Positions 41,372 through 50,404 of a stretch of 64,000 bases of DNA are shown piece by piece. Position 1 is the stretch's first letter; each line of letters starts with the position of its first letter. Under the pieces are notes generated by a model. That model searched no databases, was not told where the DNA came from, and worked only from the letters and a program-made list of their open reading frames with translations. Origin of the DNA: Palsa-504 sp963787645 (GTDB lineage Bacteria; Actinomycetota; Actinomycetes; Streptosporangiales; Streptosporangiaceae); assembly GCA_963787645.1 (NCBI GenBank), contig CAWBDS010000014.1, forward strand, positions 620,001 to 684,000, given 5' to 3'. The translations under genes and the position numbers were made by a program.

Positions 41372-41956
41372 TCACGCATCGGGTGAGGGGAATCCAGCCG
41401 CCCACCCGCGGCGGCGCGCCTCGGCCATGGCCACCGCGGCCGCCACGGCGACGTTCAGCGACCCGACCCGGCCCGGCTGCGGGATATAGGCCACCGCGTC
41501 GGCCACCGCGAGCAGGGCCGGCGAACAGCCGTGGTCCTCGTTGCCGATGGCCAGGCACACGTTGCCGTCCAGCGGTGCCTCGTGCAGCGGGACGGCGCCC
41601 GCGGCCAGCTCGATGGCCACGACCCGCAGGCCCGCGGCCGAGGCGGCCTTGGCCGCGGCGACCGGGCTCGCCTCCGTGGCGGCCTGCACCAGCCGCTGGG
41701 TGCCGAGCGCCGTCTTGCCCACCCCCGGGTGGGACAGCGGCGCGGTGCTGCCGCATAGCCACAGCTGCTCGGCACCGAACGCGGCGGCCGAGCGGACGAT
41801 GGAGCCGACGTTGAACGGCTGGCCCACCGAGTCGAGCAGCAGGGCCAGCCGGGCCTCGGTGAGGCGCCGCCACTCACGATTCAGCCGCTTGACCTCCACC
41901 GGCCGCAGCTGGCGGGGCGCGGAGCCCGGAACACCGGGCGGCACGGGCGAGGTCAC
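41372..41956 (-). CDS. TrmH/SpoU-family RNA 2'-O-methyltransferase
   Basis: 194 aa from GTG 41956, which overlaps the upstream methyltransferase stop. SPOUT motifs: FNVGSIVRSAAAFGAEQLWL (motif 1), VCLAIGNEDHG (motif 2) and VGSLNVAVAAAVAMAEA (motif 3, knot). It methylates a ribose 2'-OH in tRNA or rRNA; the target cannot be read from sequence. Confidence 0.88.
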   Translation of the reverse strand: MTSPVPPGVPGSAPRQLRPVEVKRLNREWRRLTEARLALLLDSVGQPFNVGSIVRSAAAFGAEQLWLCGSTAPLSHPGVGKTALGTQRLVQAATEASPVAAAKAASAAGLRVVAIELAAGAVPLHEAPLDGNVCLAIGNEDHGCSPALLAVADAVAYIPQPGRVGSLNVAVAAAVAMAEARRRGWAAGFPSPDA

Positions 41957-42588
41957 GGGGGAGTCACCCCGGTCCGTTCGGCCGAAAATTCGACCTGGAG
42001 CAGACGGTAACCGCTCCGTGCGGCGCGCCGGGTCACCTGCCAGCCCTGTTCGGCCAGCCAGCGGTGCAGCGAATCGGCGCCCAGGTTCCGCCCGGCCACC
42101 AGCCAGGCCTGCCCGCGGCAAGAACCGCCATCCGACAGCCGGCCCAGCCACGCCGATAGCAGCTCGTGCAGCGCCGCCTTGCCGATGCGGACCGGCGGGT
42201 TGGACCAGATGCCGGCCAGCCGCGGCGGCACCGAGGGGTCCCCGGCCAGCACGCAGCGCACGTTGGCCAGCCCGGCCGCGGCCGCGTTCCGCGCGCATAG
42301 CTCCAGGGCCCGCTCGTTCACGTCGACGGCCCAGACCGTCGCGCCCGGCGACCGCTGGGCCAGCACGCAGGCGATCGGCCCGTACCCGCAGCCGAGGTCG
42401 AGCAGGTCACCGGAGGCCGGCGGGGCCGGCGAGGAATCGAGCAGCAGCCGGGTGCCGGGATCGAGCCGGCTGGGGGAGAAGATCCCGGTGTCGGTGGCCA
42501 GCTCCAGGTAGACGTCGGGCAGCACGACGCGGACCAGCCCGGGCCGGTGCGGTGCCTCCGGCCGAGGCGAGAAGTAGTGCTCGCTCAA
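41953..42588 (-). CDS. RsmC-like class I methyltransferase
   Basis: 211 aa from a TTG at 42588 that overlaps the preceding stop in a TTGA arrangement, so it is translationally coupled to the DUF3817 gene. Begins SEHYFSPRPEAP. SAM-binding motif LLDLGCGYGPIACVLA; the IWSNPPVRIGK motif is the NPPxRxGK of 16S rRNA guanine-N2 methyltransferases (RsmC/RlmG type). Acts on ribosomal RNA or another nucleic acid amino group. Confidence 0.85.
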   Translation of the reverse strand: MSEHYFSPRPEAPHRPGLVRVVLPDVYLELATDTGIFSPSRLDPGTRLLLDSSPAPPASGDLLDLGCGYGPIACVLAQRSPGATVWAVDVNERALELCARNAAAAGLANVRCVLAGDPSVPPRLAGIWSNPPVRIGKAALHELLSAWLGRLSDGGSCRGQAWLVAGRNLGADSLHRWLAEQGWQVTRRAARSGYRLLQVEFSAERTGVTPP

Positions 42589-42920
42589 GGTCTGACGGGC
42601 TGGGCCGGCGCGGGTTGCGCGGCCAGCGCGGGGTTGATGAACCGGCGCGTGACCCAGCGCTCGACGATGAACGTCATGATCGGGATGGTGCCGGCCAGCA
42701 GCATGATCACCGTCGGCTTGGTGGCCAGCTCCAGCTTCCTGGACAGCATCCAGGCGAAGACCAGGTAGATGATGTACAAGATGCCGTGCACCACACCCAC
42801 GTTGTTGGCCACCGCTGGGTGACCGGCTATCTGCAGCGGGATGCCGACAAAGCACAACACCACTAGCACCACACCGGTCACGTAAGCCATCACCCGGTAC
42901 CGGAGTACCGCTGCGTTCAC
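42585..42920 (-). CDS. DUF3817-type small membrane protein
   Basis: 111 aa from GTG 42920, preceded by AGGGAGA. Three predicted membrane helices (YVTGVVLVVLCFVGIPLQI, VVHGILYIIYLVFAWML, PTVIMLLAGTIPIMTFIVE) and a Pro/Ala-rich tail. Matches the DUF3817 integral membrane family common in actinobacteria; function unknown. Probably one transcription unit with the two methyltransferases downstream. Confidence 0.75.
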   Translation of the reverse strand: MNAAVLRYRVMAYVTGVVLVVLCFVGIPLQIAGHPAVANNVGVVHGILYIIYLVFAWMLSRKLELATKPTVIMLLAGTIPIMTFIVERWVTRRFINPALAAQPAPAQPVRP

Positions 42921-42932
42921 AGCTCTTTCTCC

Positions 42933-43397
42933 CTAGCTTCGCAGTCCGTGCCACCTGCCGTGGCGCTTGACCTCGGCGTTCAGCCGGGTCAGGTAGGCGT
43001 TGTAGGCGCTGAGCTCCTCGTCCTCGCCGTCTTCGGCCGCCGCCGCGCGGACCTGGACCGGCCGGGCGATGACCGGCAGGTCGTCGGCGTCGGCGCCGGC
43101 CGCGGAGTTCGCCGAACCGTCCGCGAGACCTCGCTTGATCCGGAACTCGTCCTTGATCGTCTTGGCCCAGAACACCACCGCGAAGCCGGCGAACAGCGGC
43201 CACTCGAACGTGTAAGCCCAGCTCAGCCCGTTGCCGGCCAGCGCACGGTGGAACTGCCAGTCGCCCAGCCACAGCATGCCCCAAAAGGACACCACCATGA
43301 GCAGGTGCCAGGCCAGCCAGCGGGGCTGAAGGAGGAACCGCCACACCGGCCCGGAGCGGCTAGGCTCCGCGGTCTCGGCAGCATTCTCCATAGCCAT
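42933..43397 (-). CDS. membrane-associated hypothetical protein
   Basis: 154 aa from ATG 43397 (43391 is also possible). Two hydrophobic segments (LAWHLLMVVSFWGMLWLGDWQF and SWAYTFEWPLFAGFAVVFWA, each ~20 residues) are followed by a charged C-terminal half with an acidic stretch (AAEDGEDEEL). Pattern and neighbours (DUF3817 downstream) are typical of a conserved actinobacterial membrane protein pair. Function unknown. Confidence 0.65.
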   Translation of the reverse strand: MAMENAAETAEPSRSGPVWRFLLQPRWLAWHLLMVVSFWGMLWLGDWQFHRALAGNGLSWAYTFEWPLFAGFAVVFWAKTIKDEFRIKRGLADGSANSAAGADADDLPVIARPVQVRAAAAEDGEDEELSAYNAYLTRLNAEVKRHGRWHGLRS

Positions 43398-43456
43398 GAG
43401 CGTATCGCTGCCCAAAAGTGGTCTCGGCGGTCCCGCGGCCAGAAGATAATTCTTCC

Positions 43457-43807
43457 ATGAGCGTGTTCGCCGCGTGGTCGCCGCAGGCCGCACGGCTGCC
43501 CGACCACCTTGATGACCTGCACGGACCCTGGCAGGGGGTGGTGGTGCTGCCGGTCCACCTGACCTGGCACGGGCTGCGTGAATTCGACGTCGCCCTGGAG
43601 AAGCCCAGGTTGATGCTGTACAGCATCGTGCTCAGCCAGGGCCGGCGGAACGACCTGGCCCGGTTCGTCAACCCGCGGCGGCTGCGCGACGACTGGCCGC
43701 AGTTGCGCCCGCTGATCGCCCGTCCGGTGCGGCGGGCCATCGAGCGCAAGCTCGGGCTGCGCCCGGTCGGCCACCGGTCCGCAAAGTCACCGAGCAAGGT
43801 CACCTAG
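43457..43807 (+). CDS. hypothetical protein
   Basis: 116 aa from ATG 43457. Contains GVVVLPVHLTWHGLREFDV and VNPRRLRDDWPQLRPLI; basic C-terminus. Looks like a conserved actinobacterial protein of unknown role. No domain recognised. It is divergent from the membrane protein at 42933. Confidence 0.6.
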   Translation: MSVFAAWSPQAARLPDHLDDLHGPWQGVVVLPVHLTWHGLREFDVALEKPRLMLYSIVLSQGRRNDLARFVNPRRLRDDWPQLRPLIARPVRRAIERKLGLRPVGHRSAKSPSKVT

Positions 43808-43844
43808 CAATAGATGACGACGATTGGTATGCCAGGCTGTTGAC

Positions 43845-44516
43845 ATGCGCAAATACGTGATCATGGGCGTGCAGGGCAGCGGCAAGGGCACCCAGAGCCA
43901 GCTGCTGGCCGCTGACCTGGACATCGTGCACATCAGCGTGGGGGACATCTTCCGCTGGAACGTGCAGAACCACACCAAGATGGGCGCGCTGGTGCGGCGC
44001 ACCATGGCGGCGGGCGAGCTGGTCGGCGACGACCTGGTGGAGTCGGTGGTCCGGGACCGGCTCACCCAGCACGACTGGAACTTCGGCTTCATCATCGACG
44101 GGTTCCCGCGTAACCGCAGGCAGGCCGGGTTCTTCCTGGAGACCTACGACATCGACGGGGTCATCGAGCTGGAGCTGCCCGACAGCGAGGTCCGCCGCCG
44201 GATCCTCAACCGCAGGCTGTGCGTCGGCTGCGGGATGGACTACAACCTGATCGCCAACAGCCCGAAGGTCGCGGGTCAGTGCGATTCGTGTGGCGGGCAG
44301 CTGATTACCAGGGAGGACGACACCGAGGAGGCGCTGGGGGTCCGGCTGCGGGACTACCACACCGAGACCGCTCCCGCGCTCGACCTGTTCCGCCGCAAGG
44401 AGTACGTGTTCGCCATCGACGCGCGGCCCGCCCCCGAGGCGGTCCAGGAGCAGATCCGCAAGTGCCTGGGCCTGCCGCCGTTCGACCAGGACGTCACGGG
44501 ATCGCGCGGTGCGTGA
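43845..44516 (+). CDS. adk: adenylate kinase (zinc-type lid)
   Basis: 223 aa. P-loop GVQGSGKGT (residues 8-16), IIDGFPRNRRQ as NMP-kinase signature, and a long LID with CVGCG ... CDSCG, a Cys4 zinc site. It interconverts AMP, ADP and ATP. It is not in the ribosomal protein operon where adk usually sits, and is followed by PRPP synthetase with an 8-bp overlap, so the two nucleotide-metabolism genes are coupled. It may be a second adk-type gene in the genome. Confidence 0.88.
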   Translation: MRKYVIMGVQGSGKGTQSQLLAADLDIVHISVGDIFRWNVQNHTKMGALVRRTMAAGELVGDDLVESVVRDRLTQHDWNFGFIIDGFPRNRRQAGFFLETYDIDGVIELELPDSEVRRRILNRRLCVGCGMDYNLIANSPKVAGQCDSCGGQLITREDDTEEALGVRLRDYHTETAPALDLFRRKEYVFAIDARPAPEAVQEQIRKCLGLPPFDQDVTGSRGA

Positions 44517-45441
44517 GATCGCGGTATTCGGAGGCAGCGCTCACCCGGCGCTGACCGCCGAGATCTGCGCGTTCCTGGCCGTCCCGCAGCAGCCGGTCCG
44601 GGTGCAGCGGTTCGCGAACGACTGCCTGGAGATCCAGCTCGAGGCCAACTGCCGGGAACGGGACGTGTTCCTCATCCAACCCTTGGTCAACCCGGTGCAG
44701 GAGCACCTGGTCGAGCTGCTGCTGATGGCGGACGCGGCGCGCGGCGCATCGGCGGGCCGGGTGACCGCGGTGATCCCGCACTACGCCTACGCCCGGTCGG
44801 ACAAGAAAGATAAGCCCCGGATCTCCATCGGCGCCCGGCTGGTGGCCGACCTGCTGGTCACCTCGGGCGTCGACCGGGTGCTCACGCTGGCCCTGCACTC
44901 ACCGCAGGTGCACGGGTTCTTCTCGATCCCGGTGGATCACCTGCACGCGCTGCGCGAGTTGGCTCGGCACTTCCGTCAGCGGGACCTGTCCCACGCGGTG
45001 GTGGTCGCGCCGGACCTGGGCTACGCCAAGAGCGCGTCGGACTTCGCCCGCCGGCTCGGCCTGCCGGTCGCCGCGGGGGCCAAGGAGCGGATCAGCGACA
45101 CCGCGGTGCGCATCACCGCGATCATCGGCGACGTGACCGGCCGGGACGCGATCGTCATCGACGACGAGATCTCCCGCGGCACCACCGTGTTCGAGCTGCT
45201 GGACCGGCTACGCGAGCAGGGGGCGCGTTCGGTGGCGGTGGCCTGCACGCACGGCCTGTTCGCCGACAACGCGCTGGAGAAGCTGACCGCCTCCGACGTG
45301 ACCGAGGTGGTGTGCACCAACTCCGCGCCGGTCCCGGCCGACTATCCCAAGCTGCACGTGCTGTCGGTGGCTCCGGCCCTGGCCGAGGCGATCAGCCGGA
45401 TCCACAACGGCGAGTCGGTCAGCTCCCTGTTTGATCATTAG
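44509..45441 (+). CDS. prs: ribose-phosphate pyrophosphokinase (PRPP synthetase)
   Basis: 310 aa from GTG 44509. The ATP-binding flexible region reads IPHYAYARSDKKDKPR; the PRPP loop is AIVIDDEISRGTTVF. It makes PRPP from ribose-5-phosphate and ATP. Length is typical of the family (310-320 aa). It overlaps adk by 8 bp upstream and the convergent peptidase by 23 bp downstream. Confidence 0.92.
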   Translation: MREIAVFGGSAHPALTAEICAFLAVPQQPVRVQRFANDCLEIQLEANCRERDVFLIQPLVNPVQEHLVELLLMADAARGASAGRVTAVIPHYAYARSDKKDKPRISIGARLVADLLVTSGVDRVLTLALHSPQVHGFFSIPVDHLHALRELARHFRQRDLSHAVVVAPDLGYAKSASDFARRLGLPVAAGAKERISDTAVRITAIIGDVTGRDAIVIDDEISRGTTVFELLDRLREQGARSVAVACTHGLFADNALEKLTASDVTEVVCTNSAPVPADYPKLHVLSVAPALAEAISRIHNGESVSSLFDH

Positions 45442-47533
45442 CGGCCCGGATGACCCAGGCCAGGACCAGAGCCTCCTCACGCCAGGCGTCGTAGCGTCCG
45501 CTGCGACCGCCGTGGCCCGCCTCCATCTCGATCTTGAGCAGGAACGGGCCGCCGCTGGCCGCCGCGCGCAGCCTGGCGATCCACTTGGCGGGCTCGTGGT
45601 AGGTCACTCGGGTGTCGTTCAGGCCGCCCAGCGCGAAGATCGCCGGGTAGGCCTGCCCGGTCACGTTCTCGTACGGCGTGTAGGACTTCATGTACGCGTA
45701 GACCGCCGGGTCGTGCAGCGGGTCCCCCCACTCCTCCCACTCGGTCACGGTCAGCGGCAGCGACGGGTCCAAGATGGTGTTCAGCGCGTCGACGAACGGC
45801 ACCTGAGCCACGATGCCGGCGAAGTCCTGCGGCGCCAGGTTGGCCACCGCCCCCATCAGCAGGCCGCCCGCCGAGCCGCCCCGGGCCACCAGCCGGTCCG
45901 CGGATGTCCAGTGCGCGCGTTCCAGGTGCTCCGCGCACGCCACGAAGTCGGTGAACGTGTTCTTCTTGTGCAGCAGCTTGCCGTTGGTGTACCAGGCCCG
46001 GCCCAGCTCGCCGCCGCCGCGCACATGCGCGATCGCGTACACGAACCCCCGGTCGAGCAGCGACAGGACCGGGATCGAGAAGGCCGGGTCCCGGGAGATC
46101 TCGTAGCTGCCGTAGCCGTACAACAGACACGGAGCACTACCGTCCCGCGGCGTGCCGTTGCGGCACACCAGCGAGATCGGGATCGCGGTGCCGTCGCTGG
46201 CCGTCGCCCACTCACGGAACTGCTCGTAGTCTTCGGGCCGGTACGGCTCGCCGGCCGGGGACGGCAGCACCGGCTGGCGCTTGAGCAGGGTCAGCTCGCC
46301 GGCGGCCATGTCGCAGTCGTAGACCGAGCCGGGCGTGACCAGCGAGGTGTAGGCCAGGCGGAACCGGCTGGCGTCGTACTCGGGGTTCGGTCCGGGCCCG
46401 ACCCGGTAGATCGGCTCGTCGAAGGCGATCTCGCGCTCGGCGCCGGAACCCGGACCGCGGTCGCCGGAGTCCAGGATCCGCAGCCCGGTCAGCCCGTCAC
46501 GCCGGAAGTAGACCACCACGAAGTCCGCGAACGCCGCCATGCCCAGCAGCCGGGTGTCGGCTCGGTGCGGCACCAGCGGGGTCCAGTCGGCCAGGTCCGA
46601 CAGCGGCGCGGTGGCGATCTCGAAATTCTCCGCGTGATCGTTGTGCAGGATGAGCAGCCGGTCGCCGGCGTGGTCGACGCTGTAGTCCAGACCCTGCCGG
46701 CGCGGGGTCACCACCGCGAACTCCCCGTCTGGCCGGGCCGCGTCGAGCAGCCACACCTCGCTGGTCAGCACGCTGCCGCTGCGGATCACGATGTACCGTT
46801 CGCTGCGGGTACTGCCCAGGTTGACGTGGAAGCGCTGGTCGGTCTCCTCGAACATCATGACGTCATGGTCGGCCGGGGTGCCGATCTGGTGCCGCCACAC
46901 CCGGTTGGGCCGCCAGGCCTCGTCGACGGTCAGGTAGAACAGGGCCGAACCATCCAGCGACCACGCGCACCCGTAGTACGTATTGGGGATCTCATCGGGC
47001 AGCAGGTCCCCGGTGCTCAGGTCCTTGACCCGCATGGTGTACCGCTCGTCGCCGCTGAAGTCGGTGGAGTAGGCCAGCCAGCGCCAGTCCGGACTCGGCA
47101 GGTAGGCGCCCAGCGCGAAGAAACCCGCCCCGGCGGCCAGCTTGTTGCCGTCCAGCAGGACTTCCTCGCCGTCCAGCGGCTGGCCGTCGGTGGCCAGCGG
47201 CGGGATGACCTCGCCCGGGCGGACCGCGCGGCGGCAGTGCACCGCGTACTGCTGGCCCTCGACCGTGCGGGCGTACTGCCACCAGTCGCCCTTGCGCACC
47301 GGAACCGACAGGTCGCTCTCCTGGGTCCGCGCCTTGATCTCGGCGAAGATCTGCTCGGCCAGCGGGGCCAGCCCGGCCGTGGCCTCCTCGGTGTAGGCGT
47401 TCTCGGCCTTGAGGTAGGCGATGGTGTCCGGGTCGTCCTTGTCGGCCAGCCAGGCGTACTCGTCGATCACGGTGTCGCCGTGGAACGTGCGCTGGTGCGG
47501 GATCTGCTTAGCCGAGGGCGGTTCGGTGCTCAT
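45419..47533 (-). CDS. S9A oligopeptidase (PtrB, oligopeptidase B type)
   Basis: 704 aa; start ATG 47533, since residues before it lack homology. The N-terminal seven-bladed propeller region (~70-420) begins after DEYAWLADKDDPDTIAYL. The C-terminal alpha/beta hydrolase has GGSAGGLLMG (nucleophile Ser in GxSxGG), a downstream Asp, and AGHGGRSGRYDAWRE with the catalytic His. Cytoplasmic, trims short peptides after basic residues in known members. Overlaps prs by 23 bp tail to tail. Confidence 0.92.
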   Translation of the reverse strand: MSTEPPSAKQIPHQRTFHGDTVIDEYAWLADKDDPDTIAYLKAENAYTEEATAGLAPLAEQIFAEIKARTQESDLSVPVRKGDWWQYARTVEGQQYAVHCRRAVRPGEVIPPLATDGQPLDGEEVLLDGNKLAAGAGFFALGAYLPSPDWRWLAYSTDFSGDERYTMRVKDLSTGDLLPDEIPNTYYGCAWSLDGSALFYLTVDEAWRPNRVWRHQIGTPADHDVMMFEETDQRFHVNLGSTRSERYIVIRSGSVLTSEVWLLDAARPDGEFAVVTPRRQGLDYSVDHAGDRLLILHNDHAENFEIATAPLSDLADWTPLVPHRADTRLLGMAAFADFVVVYFRRDGLTGLRILDSGDRGPGSGAEREIAFDEPIYRVGPGPNPEYDASRFRLAYTSLVTPGSVYDCDMAAGELTLLKRQPVLPSPAGEPYRPEDYEQFREWATASDGTAIPISLVCRNGTPRDGSAPCLLYGYGSYEISRDPAFSIPVLSLLDRGFVYAIAHVRGGGELGRAWYTNGKLLHKKNTFTDFVACAEHLERAHWTSADRLVARGGSAGGLLMGAVANLAPQDFAGIVAQVPFVDALNTILDPSLPLTVTEWEEWGDPLHDPAVYAYMKSYTPYENVTGQAYPAIFALGGLNDTRVTYHEPAKWIARLRAAASGGPFLLKIEMEAGHGGRSGRYDAWREEALVLAWVIRAANDQTGS

Positions 47534-47583
47534 GGGCGGACAGTCTAACGACGCGCGGCCACCGGGATTTGGCACCATAGATC

Positions 47584-47878
47584 GGTGCCTGGACATCTAC
47601 TGCTCAAGAACTGCGTCGAGGACCAGCTGTCCACGATGTTCGCGCTCAAGCGCCAGCTGGTCGACATGCGCAAGGTGGTCACGCCGCAGCGGGACATGGT
47701 GAACTCCATGCTCACCGGGGTCATCCCGGTCCAACCGGCTCAACGACGTGATGAAGCAGCTCACGATCATCGCCACCGTGTTCTTTGCCGCTGTCGTTCC
47801 TGACCTTCGGTATCGGGTCGGAGGCTCTGGCCGTCATCCTGTTGCTGCTGCTGTTCCGTCGGCGCGGGTGGATGTAAA
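47584..47878 (+). pseudogene. corA magnesium transporter relic
   Basis: Fragments of a CorA C-terminal half remain. First, LLLKNCVEDQLSTMFALKRQ and VVTPQRDMVNSMLTG; then, after a deletion near 47728, SNRLNDVMKQLTIIATVF. A frame change near 47797 follows, then FLTFGIGSEALAVILLLLLF, RRRGWM and a stop at 47876-47878. The N-terminal domain and the conserved GMN pore region are missing. Clearly a decayed gene. Confidence 0.8.
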
Positions 47879-47972
47879 AGCTCTTTTTTCCGAACGGGCC
47901 GTGGTGCGTGCGCCGTACCTGGTTTGGAGCCCCGCCGGGCCTGGCCGGAAGGGCACCTATAACCTGTGTCAG

Positions 47973-49022
47973 GTGGCAGAACCGTCACTTGTCCTTCCCG
48001 AGCCGCAGCCGGTGCTGGCGCCGCTCACCGCCAGCGCGATCTTCCTGGTCCTGACCATCAACCCCGGCGGCGAGGCGGCCTGCCGGGACTTCCTGACCGA
48101 CTGGTCGGCGTTGCGGCGGTCGGTCAGCTTCCGCGCTCCGGGTGATGACCTGCACTGTGTGGCCGCGATCGGCTCTCCGGCCTGGGACCGGCTGTTCGCC
48201 GGGCCGCGGCCGGCCGAACTGCACCCGTTCCGTGAGCTCACCGGAGACCGGCACCGTGCCCCCGCGACACCAGGTGACCTGCTGTTCCATCTGCGGCACG
48301 AGCGGATGGATCTGTGCTTCGAGTTCGCCGCGCAGGCCCTGATCCGGCTGGCCGGCGCGGTCACAGTGGTCGACGAGACGCACGCGTTCCGGTTCTTCGA
48401 CGAGCGTGACCTGCTCGGCTTCGTCGACGGGACGGAGAACCCGGCGGGCCAGGCCGCTTCGTCAGCCGCACTGGTCGGCCCGGAGGATCCGGGGTTCGCC
48501 GGCGGCAGCTACGTCATCGTCCAGAAGTACGTGCACGACATGGACAGCTGGAACGCGCTGGCCACCGAGGACCAGGAGCGGGTCATCGGCCGGTCCAAGC
48601 TGGCCGACATCGAGATGCCCGATGACGTCAAGCCGGCCAACTCCCATGTCGCCCTGAACACGATCGAGGAGCCAGACGGCACCCAGCGCCAGATCCTGCG
48701 CGCTAACATGCCGTTCGGCGAGGTGGGCCGCGGGGAGTTCGGCACCTACTACATCGCCTACGCGGCTACGCCGAGCGTGACCGAGCTGATGCTGGATCGC
48801 ATGTTCATCGGCGACCCGCCGGGCAACACCGACCGCATCCTCGACTTCTCCACGGCCATCACCGGCAGCCTGTTCTTCGCGCCGTCGGCCGACTTCCTTG
48901 ACGACCCCCCCGATCCGCCCGGCTTGTCTTCCGATGACTCGTCGTCGGCCGGTGACTCGTCGGCCGGCCCGGTCGATGACGGTTCTCTTGGCATTGGCAG
49001 CTTGAAGAGGAGCACCTCATGA
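47973..49022 (+). CDS. dye-decolorising peroxidase (DyP, class B) with encapsulin targeting tail
   Basis: 349 aa from GTG 47973, where homology begins; no strong ribosome site. The heme peroxidase motif GFVDGTENP contains the catalytic Asp of GxxDG. GRSKLADIEMPDDVKPANSH leads to the distal/proximal region, with the proximal heme His and later an Arg in the C-terminal half. After residue ~310 comes a Ser/Asp/Pro-rich linker ending in DGSLGIGSLKRSTS. This matches the encapsulin cargo-loading peptide (LxIGSLK). The stop overlaps the encapsulin gene, so enzyme and shell are made together and the peroxidase is packaged inside. Confidence 0.93.
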   Translation: MAEPSLVLPEPQPVLAPLTASAIFLVLTINPGGEAACRDFLTDWSALRRSVSFRAPGDDLHCVAAIGSPAWDRLFAGPRPAELHPFRELTGDRHRAPATPGDLLFHLRHERMDLCFEFAAQALIRLAGAVTVVDETHAFRFFDERDLLGFVDGTENPAGQAASSAALVGPEDPGFAGGSYVIVQKYVHDMDSWNALATEDQERVIGRSKLADIEMPDDVKPANSHVALNTIEEPDGTQRQILRANMPFGEVGRGEFGTYYIAYAATPSVTELMLDRMFIGDPPGNTDRILDFSTAITGSLFFAPSADFLDDPPDPPGLSSDDSSSAGDSSAGPVDDGSLGIGSLKRSTS

Positions 49023-49825
49023 ACAACCTGCACCGCGAGCTCGCTCCGATCTCCGATGCCGCCTGGGCGAGCATCGAGGACGAGGCCCGCCGCACCTTCG
49101 AGCAGAACGTGGCCGGCCGCCGCGTGGTGGACGTCACCGGACCCGACGGGCCCGCGCTGGCCAGCATGAGCACCGGCCACCTGGCCGAGATCGAGCCACC
49201 CGGCGGCGGCGGGATCCTGGCCTGGCAGCGCACCGCGCAGCAGCTCGTCCAGCTCCGGGTGCCGTTCAGCGTGGCCCGGCTGGACGTGGACAACGTGGAG
49301 CGCGGCGCCCAGGATTCGGACTGGCAGCCGGTCAAGGACGCGGCCCGGCAGATCGCCTTCGCCGAGGACAAGGCGATCTTCGACGGCTATCCGGCGGCCG
49401 GGATCACCGGGGTGAGGCGCAGCACGTCCAACCCCGTCCTGGCCCTGCCGGCCGAAGCCCGCGACTACCCGACCGTGGTCAGCCAGGCAGTCAGCGCACT
49501 CCGGCTGGCCGGCGTGAGCGGCCCCTACTCCCTGGCGCTGTCGGCCGCCGCCTACACGATGGTGAGCGAGACCTCCGACCACGGCTACCCGATCCGCGAG
49601 CACCTGGCCCGGGTGTTCGACGGCGAGATCATCTGGACCCCCGCCATCGACGGCGCGTTCCTGCTGTCCAGCCGAGGCGGCGACTACGAGCTGCGGCTCG
49701 GCCAGGACCTGTCCATCGGCTACCTGGCCCACGACTCCGAGTTCGTCCAGCTCTACTTCCAGGAGTCCCTGACCTTCCTGGCCTACACCGCCGAAGCCAG
49801 CGTCGCCCTCAGCGCCGCCCACTGA
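49019..49825 (+). CDS. family 1 encapsulin shell protein
   Basis: 268 aa, usual length for the HK97-fold encapsulin (linocin M18-like). It begins MNNLHRELAPISDAAWASIE, the segment that binds cargo-loading peptides on the inner face. The E-loop and A-domain follow (ASMSTGHLAEIEPPG, PYSLALSAAAYTMVSETSDH, YFQESLTFLAYTAEASVAL). It assembles into an icosahedral protein cage. Its start overlaps the DyP stop by 4 bp, marking a two-gene nanocompartment operon for oxidative-stress or lignin-type peroxidase activity. Confidence 0.95.
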   Translation: MNNLHRELAPISDAAWASIEDEARRTFEQNVAGRRVVDVTGPDGPALASMSTGHLAEIEPPGGGGILAWQRTAQQLVQLRVPFSVARLDVDNVERGAQDSDWQPVKDAARQIAFAEDKAIFDGYPAAGITGVRRSTSNPVLALPAEARDYPTVVSQAVSALRLAGVSGPYSLALSAAAYTMVSETSDHGYPIREHLARVFDGEIIWTPAIDGAFLLSSRGGDYELRLGQDLSIGYLAHDSEFVQLYFQESLTFLAYTAEASVALSAAH

Positions 49826-49924
49826 CCTTCGCCGCCTAGGTGGAGCTGGAATACCCGCAATCGACCACCAAGCCCGAATCCACCGCGACGTTTTCCACGT
49901 CACGGAATTTGTGCCCGTAAGACG

Positions 49925-49957
49925 ACGCGCCCGGACCTTTGCGGGCTCCGGGCGCGT
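49925..49957. terminator. hairpin after encapsulin gene
   Basis: Arms ACGCGCCCGGA (49925-49935) and TCCGGGCGCGT (49947-49957), 11-bp perfect stem with an 11-nt loop, between the encapsulin gene and the convergent gene ending at 49985. Confidence 0.7.
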
Positions 49958-49984
49958 GCTTGCCCTGGTCAGGCGTTGTCTAGC

Positions 49985-50335
49985 TCAGCTTTTTCCGGCC
50001 GAGTCGTCGTAGCGGGTGGGCGGGAACGGGTGCTCCTCGTCGATCGGGTACACCTCGCCCTTGTCTTCCTGGCGGCGGATCTCGGCGCGCTCTTCCTGGT
50101 ACACCTCGGTCTGCCGGATGTCATCGGTCAGCGGGGGCGTGTCCGTGGCGGCCGGCACCTCGTCCGGGTCGTAGGCGTCCACACCCGCCGCGACGCGCTC
50201 CTCCTCGGTGAGCCGGTCCAGCTGGTCGGGGTCGAGACGGTCGATCTCGCCGCCGTGCTCGCTGCGGTGCCGGTGGAACCGCTCCTGGAACTGGTCGACG
50301 AACTCGGCCGGCTCGTCCGGGTCCTGCTCTGACAT
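49985..50335 (-). CDS. acidic hypothetical protein
   Basis: 116 aa from ATG 50335. Very rich in Asp/Glu/Arg (FVDQFQERFHRHRSEHGGEI, LDPDQLDRLTEEERVAAGVD); no membrane segment or known domain. Probably soluble and partly disordered. Upstream is the P450 gene in the opposite end-on arrangement. Not recognised. Confidence 0.65.
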   Translation of the reverse strand: MSEQDPDEPAEFVDQFQERFHRHRSEHGGEIDRLDPDQLDRLTEEERVAAGVDAYDPDEVPAATDTPPLTDDIRQTEVYQEERAEIRRQEDKGEVYPIDEEHPFPPTRYDDSAGKS

Positions 50336-50404
50336 CTCCGCCTCCTCTGATCCGGCGACCGGCGCCGGCGGCCTGCCCACGCCATCCTCGTTGACCGGGC
50401 TAGC

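Noticed and set aside
45431..47548. 705-codon open frame on the forward strand opposite the S9 peptidase
   Set aside because: It is the antisense shadow of a recognisable peptidase; its translation is Arg/Gly/His-rich without motifs, as expected in high-GC DNA.
47748..49022. DyP peroxidase starting at 47748
   Set aside because: The first ~75 codons are the frameshifted corA relic; DyP homology begins at GTG 47973.
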